From NCBI RefSeq assembly GCF_022919135.1, contig NZ_CP095049.1, positions 620,001-684,000 on the forward strand: a stretch of DNA of 64,000 nt. The letters run 5' to 3'. Positions 8,453 through 16,762 of this stretch are shown here, in pieces. The notes under the pieces were generated by a model, which made no database searches, was not told the DNA's origin, and worked only from the letters and a program-made list of their open reading frames with translations. Numbering within the stretch: position 1 is the first letter of the stretch; each line of letters starts with the position of its first letter. The stretch comes from Hymenobacter cellulosivorans. GTDB taxonomy: Bacteria; Bacteroidota; Bacteroidia; Cytophagales; Hymenobacteraceae. A program made the translations under genes and the position numbers.

Positions 8453-9802
8453 ATGCACGCCCGGGTACTCTTCCTGCTCGTCTTCGTCCTGACCTTCAGC
8501 TTGGCCCCGCGCTGCCCGCGGGCTCAGCAGCTGCCGCGCCGCGTGTTTATCGGCATCGATTTGCAGGGCATCACCGACAGTATTCAACAGCGCTACCACC
8601 TGCCCAACCACAACGGCATCCTGGTGCGCGGCGTGCGGCCCCAGTCCTCGGCTCAGGCCGCCGGGCTGCAAGCCAACGACATCATCCTGCAACTGGGCTC
8701 GACTGTAGTCGGTACCAACGTGGGCGAGTTTGTGGGGCAGCTCAAGCAGTACAGGGTTGGCGACAAACTACCCTTTCAGGTGCTGCGCAACGGCCGCAAA
8801 ATCCGCAAGCCAGTTACGTTTAAAGGCTTTCCTCAGGAAAGCAGCCCGTGGTACGAGGTACAGTACTCCAGCGTCAGGACCGGGGCTAACCAGCTGCGCA
8901 CCATCATCACCCGGCCCACTGCCAGCGCCAAAGCCCAGGTACCCATGGTGCTGTTTATTCAGGGTGTGGGCTGCTTTTCGGTGGACAATCCGCTGGGCCG
9001 CGCCGACGTCACCAACCGCATCATCGACTCTCTTTCGCGCCGCGGCTACGCCACTATGCGCGTCGATAAAACCGGTATGGGCGACAGTCAAGGCACACCG
9101 TGCCTGGAGTCGGACCTGCTCAGCGAGGCCAGCGGCTACAAGGCGGGCCTGGCGGCCATCCGGCAGCTGTCCTTCGTCGATCAGCAGAACGTGTTTATCA
9201 CCGGCTTCAGCATCGGGGGCGTCATGGCGCCGCTGGTAGCCCAGGGCGAAAACCTGAAGGGCGTGGTGGTATTCGGCACCGTGAGTCGCACCTTTATCGA
9301 GTACTTGCTGGAAAACAAGCGCAACCAGAGCCAGCTCCAGGGCCTGCCCGCCGACTCGGTTGACAACCTGCTACGTACCTACAGCGCGGCCCTGCACCTA
9401 CTGCTGACTGAGAAGCAGACGCCCGCCCAGGTACTGGCCCGCTACCCGGCGGCCCGGCGCGTACTCACGTTTCCGCAGCACTACACCTACATGCAGCAGT
9501 GGCAGGATCTGAACCTGCCCGCTTACTGGCAGAAGCTCAACACCAACGTATTGGCCCTACGCGGCGCCGCCGACTACATTTCCTACTCCATTGACCACCA
9601 GCTTATTGCCGACATAGTAAACCGCGCCCATCCCGGCAAGGCATCTTTCGTGCTGCTGCCCGACGTGGACCACCACTTCAACCGCGCCCACGACCTGGCC
9701 GAAGCCATGCGTCTGGATGAGCAGGCCGACCCGGAAAAGAACTTCGAGTTTATGCGCGTTATCCTGAACTGGCTCGACGATAAGCAGAAGCAGAAGGCCT
9801 AG
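8453..9802 (+). CDS. Secreted PDZ-alpha/beta-hydrolase fusion protein
   Basis: A 449-residue protein; the ATG at 8453 starts directly at a signal peptide (about 1-25, ending RAQ), whereas an upstream in-frame start adds 14 unlikely residues. Residues about 33-118 are a PDZ-like domain ('NGILVRGVRPQSSAQAAGLQANDIILQL'). Residues about 140-445 are an alpha/beta hydrolase with the nucleophile elbow 'GFSIGG' (S253) and a late 'DVDHHFN' His. Secreted esterase or peptidase activity is likely; the substrate is unknown. Its last 246 bp are overlapped antisense by the frameshifted amidohydrolase reading frame, but its own C-terminus looks normal. Confidence 0.82.
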   Translation: MHARVLFLLVFVLTFSLAPRCPRAQQLPRRVFIGIDLQGITDSIQQRYHLPNHNGILVRGVRPQSSAQAAGLQANDIILQLGSTVVGTNVGEFVGQLKQYRVGDKLPFQVLRNGRKIRKPVTFKGFPQESSPWYEVQYSSVRTGANQLRTIITRPTASAKAQVPMVLFIQGVGCFSVDNPLGRADVTNRIIDSLSRRGYATMRVDKTGMGDSQGTPCLESDLLSEASGYKAGLAAIRQLSFVDQQNVFITGFSIGGVMAPLVAQGENLKGVVVFGTVSRTFIEYLLENKRNQSQLQGLPADSVDNLLRTYSAALHLLLTEKQTPAQVLARYPAARRVLTFPQHYTYMQQWQDLNLPAYWQKLNTNVLALRGAADYISYSIDHQLIADIVNRAHPGKASFVLLPDVDHHFNRAHDLAEAMRLDEQADPEKNFEFMRVILNWLDDKQKQKA

Positions 9803-11809
9803 CCGCCCGGGCTTATTGCTGGTAGCCGGCCAGCTGCCGCAGCTGGGCGGGTCGTAAGGGCGGCCGTCTTTTATCACCAGCTTCACTTGGCGCAGGTTCT
9901 GGATTTTTTCCAGCGGGTTACCGGCTATCAGCACCAGGTCGGCCTGCTTGCCCACTTCGATAGAGCCACTTTGCTTGTCGAGCTTCATAACCCGGGCCGG
10001 CGTGATGGTGGCCGTTTGCAGGGCTTGCAGCGGGGTGAGGCCGGCCTGCACGTAGAGCTCCAGCTCCCGGTCGATGCTGGTGCCGGGAAAGCCCATATCG
10101 GTGCCGGCCACGATGGTAATACCCTGGTCGTAAAGCACTTTTACCAGCTGCACCAAACTTAGGAACTGGGGCCGAAACTGAGCCGCATCCTTCGGGTCGC
10201 CGCCCATGCTGGTGAACAGAGCTTGCAGGGGTTGGGGCAGTTTGGCAAAGGCGGGCTCCAGCGTGGTAATATCGTCCTGGGTGGAGCGGCCCATGATTTC
10301 GTAAACGCCCAGGGTGGGGTCAATGACGGTGCGGTGGGCCTTCAAGAACCGGAAAGCCCGCAGGCTGGCTGTGTCAGTGAAGTTATACGACCGGTCGGCG
10401 TTGCGCTTCAGCACCGAGCCCACATAGGGCAGGTGGTTTACCTGGTCCATGCCCGCCTGTACGCCCTGGTAAATGTTCATCCCGTCGGGAATGTGCCCCG
10501 TCACGGTCAGGCCCTGGCGGTGGGCTTCGGCGCAAATGGCCCGCACGATTTCGGGCTTCAGGGAGCTGTAGAGCTTGATTTGCGCGAAGCCGTTGGCCTT
10601 GTACTTCTGCACGGCTTGCACCGCCTCGGCCGGGGTGTTGGCCCGCACGATGCCCAAGGGCCGTGCTCCGTTGCCGTCGATAAGACCGGCCTTGAGAATG
10701 CGCGGCCCCACGCCCTGGCCCGTGTCGATGGCCTGCTGAATGGCGTTGATGTAGCTAAACTCGTTGCCACAGTCGCGCACGGTCGTGACGCCGGCAGCCA
10801 GGTAGGCGGGGCCCCACTCGGCCTGCTGGAAGTGGGCGTGCATGTCCCACAGGCCCGGCACCAAGGTTTGCCCGGCAGCCTGAATAACCTCCGCTCCCGG
10901 CGGTATCTTCACCTTGCCCACCGCCCCGATTTTGGTAATCTTCCCGTTTTCGATGAGCACCACCGCGTTGGGTCGCAGCTGCCCACTCACTACGTCGAGC
11001 ACCGCGCCCCCACTGATGGCCAGTACCTTGGGCTTGGCCGTGGCTTTGGCTCCCACCTCGGCCGAAAACAGGCGCATGCCGTGGGTAGCGGCCCGCCCGA
11101 TAAGCGTAGGCAGCAGACTTTCGTAGGGCTGCCACATCATCTCGATTTTGTCGCCTTCCCCGTCGTTGGTAATAATGCACATTAGGCGGCCCTGCTGGTC
11201 GGTCCAGAGCAACTCATTGCCCCACACCAGGCCTTTGATAACGTAGCGTTCCAGCACCAGGGGCTTGTTCTGAAACGTAAGCGTATCCTGCCCGGCCCGA
11301 CTGATTTGCACATTTCCCGCAGGCAGCGTGGCAATGTTGGCGGGCCGGCCGTGCTGCTGCCAGTAGCGCAAGAGCAGCATCTGCCCCGTAGCCGGGGAGT
11401 AGCCCGCCACCGGAAAGCTTAGCGGCCCCACGGCCGTCGTCGTTACTTTCTCATCGACCCGCACGTACGCCTGTCCGCCCCGAACCTCGACGGAGTCGTT
11501 GATGGTCGACATGCGGGAAGTGCGGCCTTTCACGGCTAGGCGCAGCGGCTCGTGGGCGGGCGTCACCATGAGGCGGGCCCGCAGCGGAACCGGGGAGCCG
11601 CGGTCCACGAACCTAAAATTCACCTCGTAGGTCAGCGCCTGGGGCGTGCGGGTCAGGTGGTAAGTTTCCTTGCCGATGGGCTGCTCAAACTTGTGCAGCA
11701 CATACGTGGCGCTATCCGGGGAAGCTGGGGTCGACGACTGGGCCAGAGCCGGGGCACCGCCTAACAAGGCTAGCAGTAACGAATAGATTTTCATCAGAAT
11801 ACGCGTCAT
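9557..11809 (-). CDS. Secreted amidohydrolase with a frameshifted 3' end
   Basis: The protein has a signal peptide (MKIYSLLLALL..., start at 11809 or 11794), an N-terminal beta-rich region of about 250 residues, and a metal-dependent amidohydrolase domain with 'WDMHAHF' (metal-binding HxH), 'VTGHIPD' and 'VAGTDMGFPG' followed by 'GSIEVGKQADLVLIAGNP'. Such enzymes hydrolyse C-N bonds, often as imidazolonepropionase- or prolidase-like hydrolases. After 'IKDGRPYDP' (near 9849) the frame runs antisense through the neighbouring hydrolase gene to 9557. One extra base there would give AQLRQLAGYQQ and a TAA at 9813-9815, a normal-looking end of about 665 residues. So the true gene probably spans 9813-11809 with a one-base deletion, real or from assembly. 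Confidence 0.8.
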   Translation of the reverse strand: MTRILMKIYSLLLALLGGAPALAQSSTPASPDSATYVLHKFEQPIGKETYHLTRTPQALTYEVNFRFVDRGSPVPLRARLMVTPAHEPLRLAVKGRTSRMSTINDSVEVRGGQAYVRVDEKVTTTAVGPLSFPVAGYSPATGQMLLLRYWQQHGRPANIATLPAGNVQISRAGQDTLTFQNKPLVLERYVIKGLVWGNELLWTDQQGRLMCIITNDGEGDKIEMMWQPYESLLPTLIGRAATHGMRLFSAEVGAKATAKPKVLAISGGAVLDVVSGQLRPNAVVLIENGKITKIGAVGKVKIPPGAEVIQAAGQTLVPGLWDMHAHFQQAEWGPAYLAAGVTTVRDCGNEFSYINAIQQAIDTGQGVGPRILKAGLIDGNGARPLGIVRANTPAEAVQAVQKYKANGFAQIKLYSSLKPEIVRAICAEAHRQGLTVTGHIPDGMNIYQGVQAGMDQVNHLPYVGSVLKRNADRSYNFTDTASLRAFRFLKAHRTVIDPTLGVYEIMGRSTQDDITTLEPAFAKLPQPLQALFTSMGGDPKDAAQFRPQFLSLVQLVKVLYDQGITIVAGTDMGFPGTSIDRELELYVQAGLTPLQALQTATITPARVMKLDKQSGSIEVGKQADLVLIAGNPLEKIQNLRQVKLVIKDGRPYDPPSCGSWPATSNKPGRLGLLLLLIVEPVQDNAHKLEVLFRVGLLIQTHGFGQVVGAVEVVVHVGQQHERCLAGMGAVYYVGNKLVVNGVGNVVGGAA

Positions 11810-11894
11810 GAATTACTACAATCACAATATACAGGGAAAGCAATATTAAGTACTTTTTACCGTTTACGAAACAATTCGTATTTATCATCAAATT

Positions 11895-11923
11895 AAAAGG
11901 CCCTTACCAGTTGGCAAGGGCCT
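11895..11923 (-). terminator. Rho-independent terminator of the lipoprotein gene
   Basis: AGGCCCTT and AAGGGCCT form a stem with a short loop; on the minus strand it is followed by TTTAATTT. It lies 24 bp downstream of the stop of the following minus-strand gene. Confidence 0.75.
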
Positions 11924-11946
11924 CTCCGCAGTAGCTAATCTAGCGC

Positions 11947-12621
11947 CTACTTGATTTTTACTTCACCGTCATCAGCGTCGCGCTTTACTTTCGTGCCACT
12001 GGGGTATTCCACTTTGGTATCACCATCGGCGTCGATTTTCACGGTTTTGCCATTGGCGTACTTAATCTTGGTTTCGCCGTTTTTGTCCCGGTCATATTTC
12101 ACGATGCGCGGACCGCGGCGGGCGGGCCGGGCGGCAGCCGGAGCCGCGCTGGTCGTCGTTTTGGTCGTGGTTTCGGTGGTCGTTACCGTCGTGCCCTCGT
12201 CGTAGCCCGAGCCATAGTAGCGGCCCCGGTTGCTCTGGTAGGTGTTGTAGCGGGTTTCATCGTTGAACACGGTCTTAATTTCGTTGTCCGTGTCGGTATC
12301 CACCTGGCGCGTAGCCACGTACTGCCCGGTCGTGTCGCTGATGTAGCGCGACTTCAGCTCGCCCAGGCGCTGGGCGCGGGTGTAGTACACGCGGCGTACC
12401 TGCCGCACCTGGGCCGTGTCGGTGATGCCCAGGTCGGTGGTTACCATGTCGGCCACACGGTTGCCCTGGTCGCGGTAAATCACGTCGTTGTCGGCCACCA
12501 CGGCCGTGTCGGCCGAGGGCGTTTGGGCCGCATCCACGGCGGCGGCTTTATCGGGGTTGCACGACGAGAGGCCGAGGGTAACGGCGGCCGCGCAGGAAAG
12601 CAGAAGCAGGGTATTTTTCAT
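11947..12621 (-). CDS. Uncharacterised lipoprotein with charged C-terminal repeats
   Basis: A 224-residue protein starting at the ATG at 12619-12621, immediately before a lipoprotein signal ('VTLGLSSC', lipidated Cys about residue 20). Longer in-frame reading upstream lacks sense. The middle has a helical segment with 'RQVRRVYYTRAQRLGEL', then a Thr-rich linker (about 150-165, many TTT runs), then a basic tail built of beta-like units: 'KYDRDKNGETKIKYANGK', 'KIDADGDTKVEYPSGTK', 'KRDADDGEVKIK'. The tail repeats a 'K-x-D-x-D-x-x-x-K' pattern. Function unknown; probably anchored in the outer or inner membrane facing the periplasm. Confidence 0.75.
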   Translation of the reverse strand: MKNTLLLLSCAAAVTLGLSSCNPDKAAAVDAAQTPSADTAVVADNDVIYRDQGNRVADMVTTDLGITDTAQVRQVRRVYYTRAQRLGELKSRYISDTTGQYVATRQVDTDTDNEIKTVFNDETRYNTYQSNRGRYYGSGYDEGTTVTTTETTTKTTTSAAPAAARPARRGPRIVKYDRDKNGETKIKYANGKTVKIDADGDTKVEYPSGTKVKRDADDGEVKIK

Positions 12622-12861
12622 CGATTCAGCGCAATGGGTGAGGAATAGGGCCAACGTAGCGCAGGGCCCTTGGGCGCTGTACGGTGGAGGTCGGGCCGGG
12701 GTTGGGTGGGTCTGCGGTTGAGCTTGGCTGAACTGGGCCAGAAATAGTCCTGAACTTTCGCTTTTATATAGCTGTAGTATGGTATATTCACCGACGCACC
12801 GCCCCCGGATGCTTATCTTCACCCGGCGAGAAGCGCAGTCATCATCTAACCCGAGACCAAC

Positions 12862-13347
12862 ATGGGGAAATCCCAAGCATCCTTTGGCAAAAAGGAAAAC
12901 GAAAAAAAACGCTTAAAAAAGAAGAACGAGAAGGCCGACCGCAAGGAGGAACGACAGGCGAATGCCAAAAAAGGTCAGAGCTTGGACGACATGCTGGCCT
13001 ACGTGGATGAGTTTGGCAACATCTCGGCTACGCCCCCGGACCCGAACCGCAAGAAGCAGGAAATCAAGGCCGAGGACATCCGCATTGCCGTGGCCAAGCA
13101 GGAAGACATGGAGCAGCCCGACCCGATCCGCAAGGGCACGGTGGCTTTCTTCAACGAGTCGAAGGGCTACGGTTTCATCAAGGATTCGGAAACCCAGGAA
13201 AGCATCTTCGTGCACGCCAATGGCCTGCTGAACCCCATCAAGGAAAACGACAAGGTGACTTTCGAGGTCGAAATGGGCCAGAAAGGTCCCACGGCCGTAT
13301 CGGTGAAAATGGCTGTCAAGCCTACGCCCGAAGCTCCCGCCGAGTAA
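12862..13347 (+). CDS. Cold-shock-domain protein with a basic N-terminal extension
   Basis: A 161-residue protein. The cold-shock domain covers about 90-152, with RNP1 'KGYGFI' (101-106) and RNP2-like 'IFVHA' (115-119), the nucleic-acid binding face. The first 40 residues are very rich in Lys and Glu (KKENEKKRLKKKNEKADRK), followed by a linker with 'LDDMLAYVDEFGNISATPPDP'. This long form is common in Bacteroidota, whereas classic CspA is only about 70 residues. It should bind single-stranded RNA or DNA; the extension may add RNA or ribosome affinity (inference). A terminator follows, so it is monocistronic. Confidence 0.9.
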   Translation: MGKSQASFGKKENEKKRLKKKNEKADRKEERQANAKKGQSLDDMLAYVDEFGNISATPPDPNRKKQEIKAEDIRIAVAKQEDMEQPDPIRKGTVAFFNESKGYGFIKDSETQESIFVHANGLLNPIKENDKVTFEVEMGQKGPTAVSVKMAVKPTPEAPAE

Positions 13348-13380
13348 TTTCCGGCCTGCGGGCCGCTCTACAATAGCTGC

Positions 13381-13413
13381 AAAGGCTGAAGCTTCCGGGC
13401 TTCAGCCTTTTTG
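13381..13413 (+). terminator. Rho-independent terminator after the cold-shock gene
   Basis: AAAGGCTGAAG and CTTCAGCCTTT form a stem around CTTCCGGG-type loop bases and run into TTTTG. It shares the GGCTGAAGC core with other hairpins in this window. Confidence 0.85.
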
Positions 13414-13456
13414 TTTGCCAACCGCTTTGCCGCCCGGTAGTCCGGCGGCGTCTTTC

Positions 13457-13464
13457 TAGCTTTG
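13457..13464 (+). promoter_or_regulatory. Bacteroidota -7 promoter box for rlmF
   Basis: TAGCTTTG matches the TAnnTTTG consensus perfectly. It overlaps a possible GTG start at 13464, which makes that start untranslatable from this promoter and supports the ATG at 13509. No good -33 TTG was found. Confidence 0.5.
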
Positions 13465-13508
13465 TGCCGCTGCCCACCCCGGGCCGGCCACTTCACCTTT
13501 CTTGCCTG

Positions 13509-14522
13509 ATGCCCCAGCTCCCCCCTACCCCGCCCGCCGAAAAAGACGGTCTGCACCCACGCAACCGCCACCGGGGGCGCTACGACTTTGCGGCCTTGCA
13601 GCAGGCCACGCCCGAGCTGGCGCAGTTCGTGGCCGTTAATCAGCACGGAACCGAAACGCTGGACTTTGCCAATCCCGAAGCCGTCAAAACGCTGAACAAG
13701 GCCTTGCTGCGGCATTTTTACCACGTGCAGCAGTGGGATATTCCGGCCGGCTACCTGGCCCCGCCCATTCCCGGCCGCGCCGACTACCTGCACTACCTGG
13801 CCGACCTGCTGGCCGAAACCAACGGCGGCGCAGTGCCCACTGGCAAGCGGGTGCGGGTGCTGGACGTGGGCGTGGGCGCCAACTGCATTTACCCCATCAT
13901 CGGGCACCACGAGTACGGCTGGCGCTTTGTGGGCTCCGACGTCGACCCGGTAGCTATTCGGGTGGCCAAGCAGATTGTGGCCGGCAACCCTGGCCTGGCC
14001 GGTACGGTGGACCTCCGCCTGCAGCCCCGCACTGCCGACATTTTCAGCGGCATCATCAAGGCCAACGAGCTGTTCGATTTGACCATGTGCAACCCGCCTT
14101 TCCACGCGTCGCAGGCCGAGGCGGAGGCAGCTACCCGGCGCAAGGCGCAGAACCTGGGCACGACGGGCGGCGGCAAGCCGGTGCTGAACTTCGGTGGGCA
14201 GTCCAACGAGCTGTGGTACGAGGGCGGCGAGGCCACTTTTACCTGGCGCATGGCCGAGGAAAGTGCCCTGCAGCGCAACAACTGCCTGTGGTTTTCGACC
14301 CTGATTTCGAAGAAGGAAACTTTGCCTGGCCTCTACAAAACCCTGCAGAAGCGTGGGGCCGTCGACGTGCGCACCATTGGTATGAGCCAGGGCCAGAAAG
14401 TGAGCCGAATCGTGGCCTGGACCTTCCTGGACCCGGTCCAGCAGCAGCAGTGGCGGCAGCGGCGCTGGCAAACCAACCAGGGCCCGGCAGAAAAAGCGTC
14501 CGAAACCAGACCAGATAAATAA
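13509..14522 (+). CDS. rlmF: 23S rRNA (adenine(1618)-N6)-methyltransferase RlmF
   Basis: A 337-residue protein that begins with the family signature 'GLHPRNRHRGRYDFAAL' (about 14-30), followed by 'LDFANPEAVKTLNKALL'. The SAM-binding loop is 'VLDVGVGANCIYPIIG' (about 117-132), and the amino-methylase motif 'NPPF' is at 195-198, preceded by 'FDLTMC'. RlmF methylates A1618 (E. coli numbering) of 23S rRNA using S-adenosylmethionine. The length is normal for the family. The start at 13509 is preferred because a promoter box overlaps the alternative GTG at 13464. Confidence 0.93.
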   Translation: MPQLPPTPPAEKDGLHPRNRHRGRYDFAALQQATPELAQFVAVNQHGTETLDFANPEAVKTLNKALLRHFYHVQQWDIPAGYLAPPIPGRADYLHYLADLLAETNGGAVPTGKRVRVLDVGVGANCIYPIIGHHEYGWRFVGSDVDPVAIRVAKQIVAGNPGLAGTVDLRLQPRTADIFSGIIKANELFDLTMCNPPFHASQAEAEAATRRKAQNLGTTGGGKPVLNFGGQSNELWYEGGEATFTWRMAEESALQRNNCLWFSTLISKKETLPGLYKTLQKRGAVDVRTIGMSQGQKVSRIVAWTFLDPVQQQQWRQRRWQTNQGPAEKASETRPDK

Positions 14523-14708
14523 ATAGCCTTTCTGCTATTTTAAGGCGCCCGGCCTGCTTATCTTGCCCCCGCCCTGCGGCTTATAATTGTGCGTATCAAC
14601 CTGATGAGCAACTCATGCTTTGCAGCGGCAGTGGAGCTCAGAACCCACTCCAAAAACGGGGCGTAACCGAAAAGCCTTACGAGTAGGAACCCTTATCCTG
14701 TAGTACGC

Positions 14709-15083
14709 ATGGAATACTTTTTACTAGCCCTGAGAAAATACGCCGACTTTAGCGGCCGTGCCCGGCGCAAGGAATACTGGATGTTCATTCTGTTCCAGAT
14801 CCTGGCCAGCATTGCCGCCGGGATTGTGGACGGGGTTTTGGGCACTGGCTTCGAGTACGGCAGCGGCATGATTTCGGTCTTGGTTTCCCTGGGGCTCTTC
14901 CTGCCCGGCTTGGCCGTGGGCGTACGGCGCCTGCACGACGTTAACAAGAGCGGCTGGTTTTGGCTGATTGTCTTCATCCCGCTGGTTGGCGCAATTTGGC
15001 TGCTAGTACTGGCCTGCACCGAAGGCACCCGCGGCCCCAACCAGTACGGTCCCGACCCCAAAGGCAGCGCCCTGGCCTTCTAG
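14709..15083 (+). CDS. DUF805 membrane protein
   Basis: A 124-residue protein with the DUF805 pattern: 'YADFSGRARRKEYWMFILF' near the start, hydrophobic segments at about 25-45, 55-75 and 85-105, the conserved 'GVRRLHDVNKSGW' (about 77-89), and 'EGTRGPNQYGPDP' at the end. DUF805 proteins (YhaH/YhaI-like) are small inner-membrane proteins of unknown function. It is isolated between a 186-bp gap and a terminator. Confidence 0.93.
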   Translation: MEYFLLALRKYADFSGRARRKEYWMFILFQILASIAAGIVDGVLGTGFEYGSGMISVLVSLGLFLPGLAVGVRRLHDVNKSGWFWLIVFIPLVGAIWLLVLACTEGTRGPNQYGPDPKGSALAF

Positions 15084-15100
15084 CCACGGCGACTTTAGCA

Positions 15101-15148
15101 ATAAAAAAGGCGGCAGCTCCGAAGTAGGAGCTGCCGCCTTTTTTATTG
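15101..15148. terminator. Strong bidirectional terminator
   Basis: AAAAAAGGCGGCAGCTCC and GGAGCTGCCGCCTTTTTT form an 18-bp stem with a 7-base loop. It separates the convergent DUF805 gene and the first of three paralogous small genes and can serve both. Confidence 0.9.
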
Positions 15149-15159
15149 CTAAGATCATT

Positions 15160-15552
15160 CTACCGGCGTTTTTTGGGTTTGCTGACCGGAGGCTTCGTCC
15201 TGCTCATTTCGGGGGCGGGCCCGGCAGGGCGGGCCTCCGCGGCTTGGGGCTCGACTGGCTCAATTGGTGCGACGGGCTCGGCCAGACTAGCCAAGGCCGC
15301 TTCGGCCGCTTCGGCGCCGGGAAGGGCCTTGTTGGCGGCTTCGTCTTCGGCGTGCTTTTTAGCCAGATACGTCAGGCCGGCCGCTAACAAAGCCACGCCA
15401 CCCACTACTTTCTGCCCGGTGCTGAGCTTGCCTACCGCACGGGTGGTTTTGCGAAACTTCCGCAGCGCCTGAAAAGCCGTGTCCAGGGCGTTGCCGGACT
15501 TTTGGTCTTTGCCTTTTTTCGCGGACTTCTTTTTGTCTTTGTCTTTAGCCAT
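15160..15552 (-). CDS. Small Lys-rich protein, paralogue 1 of a tandem triplet
   Basis: A 130-residue protein starting at the ATG at 15550-15552 (MAKDKDKKKSAKKGK). It has a very basic head (1-20), a helix ending 'LRKFRKTTRA', the core 'VGKLSTGQKVVGGVALLAAG' followed by LTYLAKK (about 40-68), and an acidic/Pro-rich tail ending in a short basic stretch (KPPVSKPKKRR). The same core occurs in the next two genes. The hydrophobic part of the core could be one membrane segment. No known family was recognised. Likely regulated alone: terminators lie on both sides. Confidence 0.75.
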   Translation of the reverse strand: MAKDKDKKKSAKKGKDQKSGNALDTAFQALRKFRKTTRAVGKLSTGQKVVGGVALLAAGLTYLAKKHAEDEAANKALPGAEAAEAALASLAEPVAPIEPVEPQAAEARPAGPAPEMSRTKPPVSKPKKRR

Positions 15553-15765
15553 AGCCGTAGGGAGAAAGGTGAAATCAGGGTGGTGAGCAGCCGGCGGGCA
15601 AGGCCATCGGCTCCCGCCGGTATTCGCAGGGCCCGCACCCAAGGTTACCCGGGTAGGCAGCTAGTCGGTTAAATTGCCTGGGGAGCAGCTCCTGCCCGCA
15701 GGGTGCTTTCCTGGCATTTTGCCTTTGCTTTCGGAGCTACGCAACCCTGTATAAGGACCTGAAAA

Positions 15766-15804
15766 GCACGCGGCTGACACTTCCGGGAAGCATCAGCCGC
15801 GTGC
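15766..15804 (-). terminator. Hairpin downstream of paralogue 2
   Basis: GCACGCGGCTGA and TCAGCCGCGTGC form a perfect 12-bp stem with a 15-base loop, about 20 bp after the stop of the following minus-strand gene. It lies in the 270-bp gap 15553-15822, which otherwise holds nothing recognisable. Confidence 0.65.
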
Positions 15805-15822
15805 GTGGGCTGTTGAAAGCGG

Positions 15823-16098
15823 CTAAATGGTAGCGCCTTCGGTGCCGCTCAAAACCTCTCCGGTATTAGCGTCCGTGTCGGAAGCAGCCGCTGGAGTCGG
15901 GGTGGTAGCTGCCGCATTGCGGCGCTGGGCCAGGTAGCCGAGGCCCAGGGCCACCAGGGCCGTGCCGCCCACCACTTTCTGGGTGGTGGTGAGCTTACCT
16001 ACGCTGTTGCGGCTCAGTTTCTTGATCGACTTGGCGGCACCGCCCAGCAAGGACTTTTTCTTGGCGGTTTTGGCTTTGATTTTCTTGTTCTTTTTCAT
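15823..16098 (-). CDS. Small Lys-rich protein, paralogue 2 of a tandem triplet
   Basis: A 91-residue protein: basic head (MKKNKKIKAKTAKKK), short helix 'AAKSIKKLSRNS', the shared core 'VGKLTTTQKVVGGTALVALG' plus LGYLAQRR (about 33-60), and a Thr/Ala/Asp-rich tail. It is the shortest of the three paralogues and lacks the long tail. One transmembrane helix is possible in 'VVGGTALVALGLGYLA'. Function unknown. It lies 80 bp from paralogue 3, and the two could be cotranscribed. Confidence 0.72.
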   Translation of the reverse strand: MKKNKKIKAKTAKKKSLLGGAAKSIKKLSRNSVGKLTTTQKVVGGTALVALGLGYLAQRRNAAATTPTPAAASDTDANTGEVLSGTEGATI

Positions 16099-16178
16099 GT
16101 TTGGGGCTAAAAGGTAAAGAGACGAAATGCGGATGGGTTAGCTATTGCGGCCCCAAACCGGCGCGGGCGACGCACAAG

Positions 16179-16592
16179 CTACAGGTCATCATCGGGGCTG
16201 GCGGCGGGCTTACGGCCGAAGGCGCCGGGAGCCTTGGTGGCTTTCGGCTTTTTGCGGGCTTTGCGGGACAGTTCGGCCCTTGCAGGGGCCGGTTCCTGGT
16301 CGTCCTCGTCCTCATCGTCGGGGGCCAGGGGCCGGGAGCCGGCCGAGGTACCGCCCGAGAGCAGGCCGCCGAGGCCGGCAAAGAGCGTATCAGGACCTTC
16401 GTTACGGACTTTATCCAGGTAGAAATAGCCGGCGGCTAGCAGCATTGCGCCGCCCACCAGCTTCTGGCCCGCGCTGAGCTTACCGATTTCGTTGGTCACC
16501 TTGCGGTACTTTTTGATGGAAACGGCAGCAACATCGAGCAGGTCATCACCGACGGTGTCTTTTTTGGAATGCTTCTTTTTATGCTTAGCCAT
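16179..16592 (-). CDS. Small Lys-rich protein, paralogue 3 of a tandem triplet
   Basis: A 137-residue protein from the ATG at 16590-16592 (MAKHKKKHSKKDTVG); a longer in-frame reading upstream would overlap non-coding sequence and remove the paralogue-like start. It has a helix 'VAAVSIKKYRKVTNE', the core 'IGKLSAGQKLVGGAMLLAAG' then YFYLDKV (about 33-60), a Gly-rich piece (LFAGLGGLLSGG), an acidic cluster (DDEDEDDQE) and a basic end. The acidic/basic tail resembles that of paralogue 1. Function unknown. Confidence 0.74.
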   Translation of the reverse strand: MAKHKKKHSKKDTVGDDLLDVAAVSIKKYRKVTNEIGKLSAGQKLVGGAMLLAAGYFYLDKVRNEGPDTLFAGLGGLLSGGTSAGSRPLAPDDEDEDDQEPAPARAELSRKARKKPKATKAPGAFGRKPAASPDDDL

Positions 16593-16762
16593 GGGCGCAG
16601 GATTTAGCGGAGCCGAAAACGAGAGGTACAGTAGCCACGGTGCCCGAGCCAGTGTCGCAGCGCCGCAGTCTAGGGTATTCGAGGGGTTGGCCCGGAAGGT
16701 TTCCGCCATTCTTCAGATTGAGTACTGCCCTGCTGCCCGCCGCGCCGGCCGAAAGGCCTCGT

